Assembly (NCBI GenBank): GCA_021397835.1
Contig: JAJFZO010000742.1
Span: forward strand, 2,179,001-2,243,000
Source of the DNA: Moringa oleifera
Taxonomy: Eukaryota > Streptophyta > Magnoliopsida > Brassicales > Moringaceae
Reading direction: 5' to 3'
DNA length: 64,000 bases
In this document: positions 12,151-23,999 of the stretch, piece after piece
Position numbering within the stretch: position 1 is the first letter of the stretch
How the letters are laid out: each line of letters opens with the position of its first letter
Notes under the pieces: model-generated
What the model was told of the DNA's origin: nothing
Seen by the model: the letters and a program-made list of their open reading frames with translations, nothing else
Database searches by the model: none
Made by a program: the position numbers and the translations under genes

Positions 12151-13387
12151 TATTGTCCTATGAATGATAATCCAAGAGAGAAGTGAATTGGGTATTTTGA
12201 TTTTTTTTCTTTTCCTTACTTAACTAAATCTATAAACATAAGTAAATTTTTTTAAGAAAATAATGCAATTAACAAAATAAAACTTGAAATAAATAAATAA
12301 AGGGAGGTAAGATAGATCAAACATAAGATTTGCTTACATCCATGACCTCAAGACTTCGCTTGAAAATTTCACTACTTCATTTTTCATATAAAAGCTTCTT
12401 GGTTATATCCCTCACCAATATTTAATATAATAAGATGTAGCCTCACTCTTATACCTAAATCTCACAGAAGGAAAAATGATTTATACAATAATAAGCTCTT
12501 ACACAAGAGTGGATTAAGTACAATACAAAGATTTAATAACTTGTCTGCTCAAAATGAATGATTTAAGTGCTATAAGAGTTTAGAGAGCAATAGAGATAGA
12601 TGAAGAGATTTAGTCCATTATGTTTTTGAATATCAAAAAGTACTTATATCCTAGATCTGAATATATAGCCATTACATTGAAAAACACGGATTTTGTAATC
12701 CCAAACTAATAGTATTGCTTGACGATTGGTAATACTACTTTATGATCGATAGTACCATTAGACTGGTTGGTATTCTTTAAAATTTTAAATAACTGGTAGT
12801 ACTAATGTTGGAAGGATAAACCTATTATAACTAGTGATTCAAGCAATGGTACTAACTCTAGATTGATAGTTTTGATCAAAGGTAGTACTGCTTAAGACCA
12901 ATAATACTATACCTTAGTTATGCACCTTGTAGATGGATTGGTGGTACTTGTACTAGTTTGGTAGTATCGATCAGCGGTAATATCGCTTAGAACTAATAGT
13001 ATCGCATGTCTCCCTCACTTACACTTGACATGTTATCCTATCTTGTACTATTATTTCCAACTTTTCCCAAATATGTTTTGCTAATTTGAAATCAATTAGA
13101 AAGCTTCTATGAAGATTATATATATATATTTAATGAATATAATCTAAACCATTCATTTTAAGTTCAAGGTAGAAAAAAGGAATATGCATGAAGTGTGTGT
13201 GTGTGATTTCTCATTTATTTTGAGTAAAGCAAGGTATTACATATGAAAGTCGAATCCTACCTAGAACCTAGTTTATCCTTTAAGATCCATGCTACATACT
13301 TAGCAATCCTATTAGATCATGCATAATTAGGTTTGTTATTATCAAAATATAAGCCATTTATCACTTAATGTTATCATGGGATTAACA
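12151..13387 (-). mobile_element. Solo LTR of the Sirevirus-like copia family (LTR D)
   Basis: This aligns from end to end with the LTRs of copies A and B. On the minus strand it begins TGTTAATCCCATGATAAC at 13387, like the A LTR start TGTTAGCCCCATGATGCC. It ends near 12151 with the same tail (CCCAATTCA-type word, then the GG-x-CA region). It contains the family cluster of GGTAGTACT-type motifs at about 12710-13010. The flanks are CTCAA at 12146-12150 and TTCAA at 13388-13392, a 5-bp target duplication with one mismatch. No internal region is attached, as expected after LTR-LTR recombination. Confidence 0.75.
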
Positions 13388-13529
13388 TTCAATACTCTTT
13401 AACCTCTCTAACTCTCATGTTATCTCATTTTATTAAATTTTAAGTTTAATTTATGTTAAAGATACTTCTACAAGATTAAGGTTAATTTAAAAGCCATTTA
13501 AAAGTTTATTTTCTTTTATCATTTCTTTA

Positions 13530-13850
13530 TCAAAAATGTAAAATTCAAGTTCAAGGCATAATCAAAAATTAAGTGCATGAAAGGTATGTTGATGGATGCA
13601 TGGCGTGTGTGCATGATCATCCATTTTATTTCAAGCAAACCAAGGCATTACACATACTTAATTTATTGTAGACTTAACCTTTTCCATTTTCGCTTGATTC
13701 CATGCTTATGGTCATTTTCTTTTTTACTCATGATTTTGCTACTCCAATACTAGGAAGTTACACACTTATCAATCCCATTAGTTTAGGGGTAATTAGTTTA
13801 TTATCATTAAAATCAAGAAATTCACCATTATGGTTAACAATATTACATGC
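13530..13850 (-). mobile_element. Partial LTR of the same family (5' end only)
   Basis: The plus-strand landmarks seen at the right end of LTR D recur here in the same order: GCATGAA..., TTTATTT, AAGGCATTACA, CAATCCCATTAG, TTTATTATCA and an ending like CACCATTATGGTTAACAA. It therefore looks like a second, more decayed LTR beginning next to LTR D. Only the first 300 bp or so can be followed. Confidence 0.5.
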
Positions 13851-14639
13851 AATGAAGATAAAAACATGTAAAAATAGACTAAACTTTACGATGAAGATTA
13901 GAAACTAAGTACAAAAATGTGTTTTATCATAGTACTAACACATTATATAGCCTAAAACACATAATAAATCTTATAATCCATGCACATATACCATATAGTA
14001 ATTATTATTACAAGAATAAGCTCATTATTATTACTCTTCACGTCTGTCATTTCACTTTTCTTTGGTATAACTTGCATTGGACTTACCTATGAGCTAGTAA
14101 CTTCAAAATTTTAGCTCGTATAACTTCTTTGTTAGAATCTTCTTTGATGCTCAATCAATTAGAAGACTCTACACCATCAAAATCTTATGTATACAAAGAG
14201 ATGGAGTTATTCCCTTAATGTCACAAATAGTCCATCCAAGGTTTTATGCTTCCTTAGAATATGAAGCAATTTTTTTTCTTCCTTAATGGTTAATAATGCA
14301 AAAATAATTAGCAAAAAAACAAAAGTTTCAGCTAAAAATGTGCATAGAGGTGTTCAAGTAGTTTCTTCAACTCAAATGCAAGATAATTTTTATGTAGGAC
14401 TTTTTGGTAGCTTTTAAGCTTTTCGCATCATCATGGGTTGTCATCATCAAACATAACACATCAATAACCTGAGCATGCTAAATATATTTCTCACTTATAA
14501 TAAAACAATTTTCATATCAAGAAGTTTTATGAACTTCTGAAGTCACATTCTTGTTTGTTACTGTGGCAATGCAATGGTTAAGATAATTAGCTGACACCTC
14601 TTTTCTATGAACTTCTTCAAAAATATTTTTTCATCACAC
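13851..14639. other. AT-rich DNA with no recognised coding sequence
   Basis: This lies between a partial copia LTR and an Athila-like protease pseudogene. On the minus strand it would follow the protease, where reverse transcriptase is expected, but no Asp-Asp motif or other polymerase signature could be found. It may be decayed pol or unrelated filler. Confidence 0.4.
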
Positions 14640-15060
14640 TCACCCAATCACATGTACTTATGTTGTTTAAAAATTTAGCTGCTTTGAACATGACTTCGTC
14701 CTTATTTACTCTCAATGTTGACCCCCATCTTGAACATCAATTAATGCTTTTCCAATATCTAGGAACAAGCTTCTTATAATTAATTAAATTTCTTAATCTT
14801 CCTTAATGTCCAAAACATGAAATCAACAGGAAAAATGAATTTGTCCTTCTTCATGAGCACATCATTTATATGCACTGTGCATATACCATGGATTTATCTA
14901 CCAGCTTTAATGATGTGGTTGTTGGTTGAACTTATCAAACTCCAATTTTTGTTTTTAAAAACAAAAAGAGGTTTTAGGTTTATGCTTGCACCAAGATTAC
15001 ATAATACTTTATCAAATAATAAATCGCCAGTAGTACATGGTGTCGTAAAACTCCTTTGAT
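14640..15060 (-). pseudogene. Athila-like Ty3/gypsy aspartic protease, decayed
   Basis: Minus-strand translation with frame changes gives CNLGASINLKPLFVFK, then TTSLKLVDKSMVY, INDVLMKKDKFIFPVDF, ALIDVQDGG and STLRVNKDEVMFKAAKF, in that order. This is the Athila-type protease plan: active-site Asp-Leu-Gly-Ala-Ser, a Leu-x-Asp-Lys-Ser strand, Asp-Val-Leu-Val-Lys-x-Asp-Lys-Phe and Leu-Ile-Asp-Val-x-x-Gly. The active-site Asp reads Asn (CNLGAS), and there are several frameshifts and stops, so the enzyme is dead. The match across five ordered motifs makes the family call firm even though identity is low. Confidence 0.8.
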
Positions 15061-15689
15061 ATCATAATTTTTTAAGTAGTTTCTTTTATAGAATTGTACT
15101 AAATTCTTTAGTGAGTTTTGTCATCTCAAAATCTTCTAACTTTTTCTTTTTGGACATGAAATTTTTCATTAATTTCATATAATTTGAAATTTGCTCCAAT
15201 GCATTTATAAAAGGAATGTTAATGTGAAATTTCTCAAAAATTTTCAAAAAATTTAGAAAATTGTTCTTTTAGTTTTCTTTTTTGAAAATGTTAAGGATAA
15301 GAAAGAGCAGTATGACAAATTGGGGGATCATTAAGGAAAGAGATAGAAAAATGATTTTTATCCTCCCTTGCTTTCTTGGTTTTAGTCTTTTTTCCCTTGA
15401 ATTTTTCTTTCTCCTGACCAAGTTTGCATTATATAGATGCCTTTTTCCTCTAAAGATGATGGTTTTTCAACTTCATTTTGATTCTTGAGCTTGATTGCCT
15501 CGCATTGCTCCTTAGGGTTCACCTTTGTGTTACTTAGAAATATCTTTTTTTTTTTTTGTTTCTTTTGTGAATTGATTACATTAGCTAGTTTCTTAATTTG
15601 AACCTTAAGATTTCATTGTTGCACTCATGTCACTGCAATGTTTTTTCGATGTTATTAAGTTTGACTTCATACTTATTGAGTCTCACTCT

Positions 15690-15930
15690 GATCTTTGTAG
15701 TAAAAGTGCTCAAAAAAAGCTCCACTAAAGTTTTATTTGTCAAAACTTAAAGGATGCTACAACACGTTCTTCATTTTTCCATAAAAAGCATTTTCATGGT
15801 TACAAAAACCTCATTGGTAATAGTTTAGAATGGATTACCTCGATAGTTAAAGTTTTGGTTATTGATATATTGAACTTGGTTATGACTCGTTGCATTGCCT
15901 ATGGTAGGTATATCGATACCCAATTTTTCA
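15690..15930 (-). pseudogene. Athila-like gag, nucleocapsid-linker region, decayed
   Basis: The minus strand reads NATSHNQVQYINNQNFNYRG followed by NPF, the Asn/Gln-rich linker usually found near the end of Athila gag, then a Lys/Glu-rich helix with stops. It lies upstream, in the minus direction, of the protease at 14640-15060, which is the expected gag-to-pro order. There is no intact zinc knuckle. Confidence 0.5.
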
Positions 15931-16259
15931 CCACGAAAAAATAAGGTAAGAGAAATGCCACTATCATCTTACAATATGAAGAACTACAAAGTCACCTTTG
16001 GATAGATTCTGAAAAAGATATTTTAAGGGGTCTGATGATGGAAAAGTAAGATTTTTAGAAAAAAACTTGATGACTATGAGTTTGGCAAAGTCACATGAAT
16101 TTAGAAAGACTCTTGTTTAAGGTCTTCCCCAATTACTCTAGATATTTTTCCTAAAAGCTTAATCAAACTCTTTAAATCTTGAGATTTAGAGTCTACTTTG
16201 AAAGAGAAAGTCATGATACTAGTCACAAAGAATGTAGGAAACTTAATGCGAGAATTTGA

Positions 16260-16860
16260 ATAATCTCTGCACTCAAACCTTTTAAAAGGATACTCTTCCT
16301 AAATATGAAAAAGTCTACAATAGTCTTCTCGGGTCATAGGAAAGTCTTCTCAGTAGTGTAAAGTGAATGTTAAGATGTTAAAATCATTATTTTCTTACTA
16401 ATGAAGTTTTTCTACACTCAACTTTTTTTAAAAAAAATAAAAACATTCTTCCTAAATTAAAGAGAATCTGCTAAAGTATGCCAAAGTCTTCTTAGGTCAT
16501 AGAAAAGTCTTTTTAGTAGTGTAGAGTGAATATTAAGACGTTAAAATCTATTAAGTAAAAGAAAATTTACTCAAACTGCTCACTAAAGAAGTTTCCTTAC
16601 ACTCAATCTTTTTAAAATCACATTTCTCTTAAATATGGAAGAATCTACTAGAGTTTTCTAAGATGAGTTATAGAATATTCATTCTAATGGTGCAAAATGA
16701 ATATTAAGTTATAAAATCTTTAACTACAAAAGGTATTGCTCATTCATTTAGCTATTTTCAAGAGATTCCCTACATTCACCATATTTAAAGGACAATCTCC
16801 CTAAATATGGAAAAGTCTACTTAGTATGAGAAGTCAGCTTGAATGTTAAGTATAAATGAT
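16260..16860. repeat. Four-copy tandem array, unit about 155-180 bp
   Basis: The word CTTCCTAAATATG and variants occurs at about 16294, 16449, 16627 and 16797. Each is followed by GAAAAAGTCTAC-type, GTCATAGAAAAGTCTT-type and TGAATRTTAAG-type words and preceded by CACTCAA...TTTAAA. Spacing is about 155, 178 and 170 bp. The units are substantially diverged and the fourth is truncated. Tandem arrays of this size are known in the untranslated parts of Tat-group gypsy elements, and this array lies next to a gypsy accessory ORF. Confidence 0.75.
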
Positions 16861-16999
16861 GTAATGGAGAATTGAGAGACACAATGAGAAAAAAAAACAG
16901 TAATTTCATTCATATTTGAAAGTCAATACAAAAAAGATATATTAGACAAAAATTTTAAAAAAATCACATAAAACTCTCAAGTTAATTTCTCTCTAGCCT

Positions 17000-18830
17000 C
17001 TAAGGACTCCTTGTTCAACTCGTTTAGGATCTACGTCATAGAGTGTAGAGTGATAAATATTAGGCTCCTTATAGGCTCTGGTGTAACTAGAGTTAGTTGA
17101 GAGGGTTTAATAATGATGATGTCTAAGTTGAGGTTGGGATACTCTTTTAACACTTTGGCCTTTGTTTTTTGTCTTACCTCCTAAAAGACCTCAACACACT
17201 TTTCTAATATGATCTTATTCATTTCACCACTCTCCTTAAATATTGCCACGACTTCCTTTTTGGCAATAACTAACCGCTCTAATGGCTCATTCTTCAATTT
17301 CTCTTCCTGCATTAAAAGTCCAACTTTATTTTTTTCATTTATGTCTTAAACACAGAGATTTCTTGCTCTACTTGAGTCTTTGGCTATTTAAGGAAAGATT
17401 TTTTAGCTCCTAACTCAACTCCATTTTTCTTGGCTTCCTCTAGAGCTTTCTCTACTTCTTGAAATACAAATTCAAATTGCCTCTTAATCTTGTATTCCTT
17501 AATTATCAAGAAAAATTCATAAATGATCTATCAAAGAAAACTATAAAGACTCAATAATGATGTGAAAAATGTAGAAAAATCGGTTAACTAAATATGTATA
17601 CCTCAAAAAATAAAGAGGAGATCCTATCCAAGTGTTACAAAAATTCTAAAATGGTAGTAGCAGGCAACATTGTCTCCTAAAAAATGTCTTTAGGTCTTTG
17701 AGATTGTGGAGTAGTGGTGACTAGTACTGACTTCTGATGAGAGGAGAAGTCAGCAAAGATCACTATAGGAGCACCTTGGTAGGACTCTATATTCTATAGC
17801 AAAAAAGCTACTACCTTTCCTTTCTTTCCATTCTAGGCATGATGAGGAATTGATCGATAAGGTAAATTAAGAGAGTCAGCAATAATCATTTCAAGAGTAA
17901 GAGAGCAAAATATATATATATAAAAACAAGCCAACCTAAAAGGGAGGAAGTCTCTAGTTTTATTATGAGGAGAGACTGAGAGGCTTATCTTGTTTGAGGT
18001 TTTCTCTTAGGTGGTAGAAAACCTAATTCTATAAAAGTGCTAAAAGAAGAGTCTTTAAAGGGAGTTGGCTTCAAAAGAGCATGTGATTTTTATTGGGAGA
18101 CTAATTTTTGAGGTGGGTAAACTCTTTAAAGAGAAGAATTAGGACAAGATCTTGATCTAAAGTGCTTAAGTGGACTTTGTCTACCCAAGATACTCTAAAG
18201 AACAAAGACATAGGTAGAGCCTTCTTGTTGCTTGTCACAATTTGTATGAAATCAATAATAGTCTTACACAAGCTTGCATTGGAATCGTAGTCTTGGTTAA
18301 GGTGAGACCATTTGTTAATACTAGAAGAAATTCTATTCTAAAATACCCAAAAGTAGGCATGTCTCAAATTTTTGATAATTTTGGAAAAGTTTGAAGTAAA
18401 TAGGGAAGGTCTCTTAAAAGAGAAATACCAAAAAGTAAAAGGCTGATCTAGATCACTTTGTTATGGTTTCAATTCAAAGAACCTAGAAAATAATATAGGA
18501 GATAAGTCAAAAATTCCTAAATCTAAGCACTTGGCACAGAAAGCCATTAATATTTTCCAAGCGTTAAGACCAAACTGTGAGAGAGACAAACTATAGCTTT
18601 CACAGATTACCATAGAAAATATGTTTAAATGGAGCTTTAATACCCTTTTAGGGCATTTTTCCTAAACGTAAAGGGCACTTAGTTTGACTGAGCCTTTCTT
18701 CAACAGTTGGAATTACACCATGCCCATCAAGGTAGGAATTTTGTAAACTCTTTTAATCCTAACCAAATCCTTATTCGTGATAGTGGAAGGACCAACAGAG
18801 TCCATGACTGGCTAGGAATGCAAAATCAAA
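17000..18830 (-). pseudogene. Decayed gypsy-type accessory ORF (Transposase_28-like), copy 2
   Basis: Minus strand. Around 18620-18480 it reads FGLNAWKILMAFCAKCLDLG followed by IFDLSPILFSRFFELK. This is the Asn-Ala-Trp-Lys-Ile-Leu helix and following hydrophobic segment of the plant 'putative gypsy type transposon' ORF, better preserved than in copy 1 at 7.4-9.35 kb. Further along, around 17480-17390, a coiled-coil-like segment reads FQEVEKALEEAKKNGVELG. Stops and frameshifts are frequent. It is probably part of the same decayed gypsy element as the tandem array to its left. Confidence 0.55.
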
Positions 18831-18969
18831 TAAAGTAGAGCAAGAATTTTCACCTAAGTGAAATGAAAAGCATTGAGAGACTTTACTCATGGGAGAAAGA
18901 CTCTTCTCCTTGAGAAATCTTAGAAAGAAAAAGGGTTGCAAAAGTGTTTTAGCACGCACAGTCATGCAG

Positions 18970-21950
18970 AAGTAAACTCAATAATTAAAAAACACACTTT
19001 AAAGAGAATTAATTGTTGGGAAAGAGCCATTACGCGAGGGCAGATCCTTCAAAAGTGATGCTGTGATATGGTAGGTCGCTCAAAGGCAACGCACCTAATA
19101 GAGTTTCTTTAACCCAATCTTGTCCATTTCTCTACCAAATTCATCGAAATTTGAATTGAGAATTATACGAAAAGGATATAACTATAAAAGAGACTAAAAA
19201 AACTTTTAATTACAAAGATTGAGTTGGAAACTTGAAGAATTGGATAATGCAGTTGCAAGTAGCTTAATAGAGTTGTTCTTGGGTGATTTTAAGTGTAGTT
19301 AGAATAGTTAATGATGTCATGACACTTAAAATGCTGGAAAGTGTCAAAATGAGGTTAAAATTGATAAAAATAACCCCATAAAAGTCTAATTCAAGGATGG
19401 CAGAGCTTATAGGAAAACAAACTGCTGGATTTGCTAGGCATACTATACCTACCCATCATTTTAATGCTAATTTGCACCATACAATCCTTATTATTTGAGG
19501 CAGAGTTATCAAGCATATAGCTCTTTTAAGTAAGAAAAATTCTCTCAAAGTTTCACTCAGAATTCTCTCATAGTTACTATTTTTTCTTACTTGAATCTTC
19601 TTTCTTTCGAAAGAATTTCCTTATAATGCTTCAATTTTTGTTCAAATTTTATTGAAGGGAAAGAATAAGTAAGGGACCTCAAGAGATATCAAAGTATCTT
19701 GTATCATATTCATATTTTTTTTAAAGTAAAATTTCTTTAAGTTGAGTTAATGCTTATCAAAGTTTTTTTTTTAAGTTACATTATCTGTTTTTGATATGTC
19801 TAAGTTATGCGAAGGTAACAAAAACTTATTATAGGATGAATTTTATGGTTATATTATGATTCTATTTATAAAATCTATGTTTTTGTAATAATATTTTTTT
19901 AATATACATTTTTTAACCTTTTATTTTAGAGATGAAAATAGGCGAGCAAGTACAAACCTCTTTCTTTTCCTTAAAAAAAAGTTTTGGTGTATCACGATGG
20001 AATAAGTATGAAATCTTATATATTTGTATCAAAATACCCTTAAAAAGATTGTAGAAAAAATCAAATGATATTGATTTTAGATTTTTTGAGTATGTTAATC
20101 CTTCCTAACTTAATGAGCCCCAAACCCAAGATCTTATGCAAAAAAAAAAAAAAACCAGATAGCCTTATTTTATGATAGTAATCAATACACTTAAAAAGAT
20201 TAGTGATAATTTCGGTTTTTTCTCATGCTATGCATTTCCTTGATTGAAACCTCGATTGTGGCAGTTGAAAATTCCACTGGGATCAAACCTAGAATCTCTA
20301 GTTTTGGAAACAAAGAAAGTTAGGCTAATGTTTGTTTGTTTGTTTGTTTTTTTTGTTTTTTTTTTGCTTTATATTTTCTATTTGCTATAACTTGCAATTT
20401 ATGCTTTATTGCTTTACTAACTACTCATGACATGTTACATACCACAATAGTATAACAAAAGCTCTAAACCCGAGCTTTGCCTTTTTAAAAGAAATATATC
20501 TAGCCATGCTTTCATGAGAAAACCTTTCCTCCATAAAGTTGGTGAAGTATTTCACTCAGGTTGAACCTAGGATATGTTGTTAATCTCAAACTACTATTCG
20601 TCACCGCAATGACAATAATATTCTAAGGGGCTCTAATTAGTTTGATGAGGGGCAATCTTAGAACTTTTAGAAGCCAGTCTTTCCTTGCATAACCACAATA
20701 TTTATTTAACCTAGGATAGAGCCATGGTTAGGATTAGAAAATATGAACCTGATGAAGACATACATAAGCATACTTGATGGCCTTGCTGCATTGTAGATCA
20801 ACTAGAAATTCATCTTTCCTAATACATCATTTTTCTTCACTTCCCAAAGATATGAAAATTTCACTGGTGTTAGTTAAGTCTGAAGAGGTTTTATGCTAGT
20901 TTGAAAAAGTACAATCCAATGAAGGAGATGGGCTAAAAACATATTTCAAAATAGAGTTACCTTTGAGGTTAGATTAGTAATGAAGAAAATAGGCTAAAAA
21001 AGTTGACATCTTTATAGTAAATGTTAAGTGAAGAAAATAAAGGAAGATTTGACCACGAATATGGATATATAGGACATTTCCTTAAGGCTTTAGTGGAGGA
21101 GTCGATGATTAGAGCAATTATACACTTTTGTAACCCCTTATTCCAACATTTTAGCTTTGGGGATTATAACTTATGCCAACTTTAAAAGAGTACATGTCCT
21201 TGTTGGGAGTAGAACCTTAAAAGCCATATAAGTTGCATATAAGCTACTACTACTACTAATAATAATAATAATAATAATGGCTAAGAAACCAATAGGAAGT
21301 TTTTTAGGGATAAGCAAAGCTGAAGCTAAGCAGGTAATTCATCATAGATGAGCAGTTAACTACGTAGCATAAGAATTTCTCTTCTTTTACATTTAAGATC
21401 ATATACTGAGGAACTAAGAAGAAGAGGGTTGACCTTAGTAATTTATGGACCGCTAATATTTCTTAAAGCATCTTCTCTATATGAACCCAGTCCCAATAAT
21501 ATGGTAGAGACTTTATGATCTTTGGGGCATTGTAGAATTACTGAAGGAGGATATCTGTTAAGAGTAATTTTCTTGCTCTACACTTAGCTAAGAAGCCATA
21601 TCAAGAAAATGAAAGGTCATTTAAGGGTTGGCAACACCTGATAAAGACTTTTAATGAGAAAAGTATAAGTAAATTTAGAACCATGTACAAGGGGGGCAGA
21701 CAGTCTATCATATGGTAAAGGAACAATCATAATGGATAATTCCTTGGGTATCTTATAAAGCCATCATCTTTAGATTTAGAGACTTTTATTGCATACTGTT
21801 ACTCAGATTATGAGGAGGTATTAACCACACACTGATGATATTAATAAGACAAATGGGTCTAAAACAATATATACTAGTTTTGCATGAGCTAATTGGATGA
21901 ATATTTGAGTACACTAATACCTAAGCAATCGACAGGATAAAAAAAACTGA
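18970..21950. other. AT-rich DNA, no gene recognised; trinucleotide repeat at 21244-21278
   Basis: No coding region longer than a short interrupted frame. It contains a compound (ACT)n(AAT)n microsatellite at 21244-21278 and a (TTTG)n tract near 20330-20350. By position it may be further remains of the gypsy element to its left, but I could identify no terminal repeat or primer-binding site. Confidence 0.4.
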
Positions 21951-21954
21951 AACA

Positions 21955-22700
21955 AGCTTAGAAGAAACCTCATTTTATGCCACAGAGTAGTATTGGTAAT
22001 GATTGATAGTGCCACACCTTTGTCCTTCAAAGGTGTAATAAGTTAAGTGATAGTACTTGTAACCCATTCGCAGTGGCGCCATCACTAGAGTATTGGTAAT
22101 GATTGGTAGTGCTATGCCTTAATTCTAGCTTCCTATTAGTTCTAGCCACTAGTAATGTTGATAGTGATCGATAATATCGAACGTGTATGCCTTAAAGGGG
22201 CAGTAGGTCTGTTGGTGGTGTCAGTTCATTCTTGGTAGTAATAATCAACGCTAGTACTGCTTGATACTGGTAATGCCACTCCTCTCCCTCACTTATGCCT
22301 CATGCTATTTTGTTTTTAGGCTTCAATCCTAATTCTTTTCTTAAATGTGTTTTACTAAGTTGAAATCAATTTGAAAGCTTTCTTGAAAATCTTTTAAGTA
22401 GATCTTTTTAAAACCATTCGTTTTAAGTTCAAAGCTTTCAAAAAAGAGAATGCATGAAGTGTGCGCATGAATTTTTGTCTAATTAAGCAAAGAAACTTTT
22501 ACATACTAAGGCTTAATCTTACTTAAGATCTAGCTTGTCATTCATCACTTGATTCTTATGCTTTCTTTTTAACTGCATGTTTGATATCCTTGAGTTTCTT
22601 CATGTTACATACTTAGTAATTTCATTTGATCATACATAATCGAGTTTGTTATCATCAAAATTTAAGCCATTTATTGTTTAAAAGCATTATGGAGCTAACG
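21955..22700 (-). mobile_element. Truncated LTR of the Sirevirus-like family (LTR F)
   Basis: The minus strand starts CGTTAGCTCCATAATGC at 22700 (the family start is TGTTAGCCCCATGATGCC; T to C in the first base). It continues with the family words AAATGGCTTAAATTTTGATG and then the GGTAGT/GGTAAT-type motif cluster at 21990-22280. The far part of the LTR, including the CCCAATTCA word, is missing. Confidence 0.65.
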
Positions 22701-22744
22701 ACGTCCTTTTTCTTTTTGTTTTTCTCTATGTTGACTACTTTTCT

Positions 22745-22990
22745 CCTTTTGTATTGACAATTCTTTCTCTATCCCCATTTATAGAGATGTGGTTGTAATC
22801 TTAATCCTAATTGGTAGAGTACCAATCGGTATAGGAAACCCGTAATTGTTAACTTTTTCTTATTCTTCTTTATTTAAAAAGCCTACAATTGTTGACTTTA
22901 TCTTTATTCTTTCTTATCGATTTTCTCATGCATTTTCTCCCTTAGTAGCTATCTTAAATGCTTATGTATGCCACAATAATGCTTTTACCA
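22745..22990 (+). repeat. Dispersed repeat, copy 2 (partner at 11900-12145)
   Basis: Same orientation as the copy at 11900-12145, with shared ordered words. It lies on the other side of its LTR neighbour, so it is not simply part of the LTR. Its identity is unknown. Confidence 0.65.
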
Positions 22991-23189
22991 AACCATTGTC
23001 ATGAAATATCTTTTTGTTTCGATTTTGCACTTTTTGGTTTCTTCTCCTTAAATTCATAAATAAACATATATGACACGTAATGAGGATTAAAAGAAATGCA
23101 AAAATATAATAAATCTATAAGAAATTAAAGGTTAAAAATTAAGTGTAAAAGTGCATGTTATAATAATAATAACATAAAATCACATAATA

Positions 23190-23900
23190 AATCTTTATAT
23201 GTATCGCTTTCACAAAATTAGTTGTATACGAAGTTCCAAAGAGTTGTAACATCATGTGAAAATCTTATGGAATACATGGCACGACTTTTTTAGAATTTGA
23301 TGCGTCTTTTCATTGTCTTTGGATGTTTTCACAAATGATGCGATGTTTTCTAATAGGTAAATTAACATAATTAAGTAAAATTAATATTGTTTGGACATAT
23401 AAATTTAAAATATGACAAGTACATCACTATTGAAAACATCTATCACCAAAACAAGGATTATATAAAGCTACTGATTGAGGAATAGTTTCATTATTATCAA
23501 AAGCATTATCAAAACTGATTGCAAAAATTTTATTATTGATTTTGTACTCTTCCAAAATACTTCTAAGCATTAAGTATATATTATTAGTAGTGTGAGTCTC
23601 ATCAAAAACTTTATAATTGATTATCAATGTAATAATTTGCACTCACATAAGAATGTATAATAGATTATTAGAACTATCTTCCCTTGTAATTTGTTGTTAA
23701 CTATGTGATTTTGATTTTACGGCTTTAATAGGATTCTAAGAATCTATATGTCTTTGATATGTGCTACATCCTTCAAATTTTGACATCTTAAATTTTTTTG
23801 AAACAATAATTGCAAATAACGTTCTTTGTTCCATTGAGTTTATCCACCTTTTTCATGTGAACCTCAAGTACCTTTTTCACCTCTTATGAATTTTTTGTCA
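23190..23900 (-). pseudogene. hAT-superfamily transposase fragment (BED finger and catalytic-domain pieces)
   Basis: Minus strand. Near 23880-23740 a BED-finger-like segment reads NVICNYCFKK, then after a frame break KFEGCSTYQRHIDS, giving Cys-x2-Cys and a His in the finger position. Downstream, 23642-23480 has TTNNIYLMLRSILEEYKINN followed by KIFAISFDNAF, the hAT core around the catalytic Asp (family pattern: Leu-x-x-Trp-x-Ile-x-Lys-x-x-x-x-Thr-x-Asp-Asn-Ala). Near 23260, HDVTTLWNFVYN resembles the Asp-x-x-Thr-Arg-Trp-Asn-Ser-Thr motif. The fragments are joined by stops and deletions. No terminal inverted repeats were found. Confidence 0.65.
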
Positions 23901-23999
23901 CTATCACTAAAAATTTGGATATCATGGGGAAGAATTAAAATAGATTAATTTTTGAAATTTAGTTCGTAAATTCTAAAAGAAGATTAGAATTTATTTTTT

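Noticed and set aside
14817..15059. 80-codon plus-strand frame
   Set aside because: Antisense to the Athila-like protease with five ordered family motifs.
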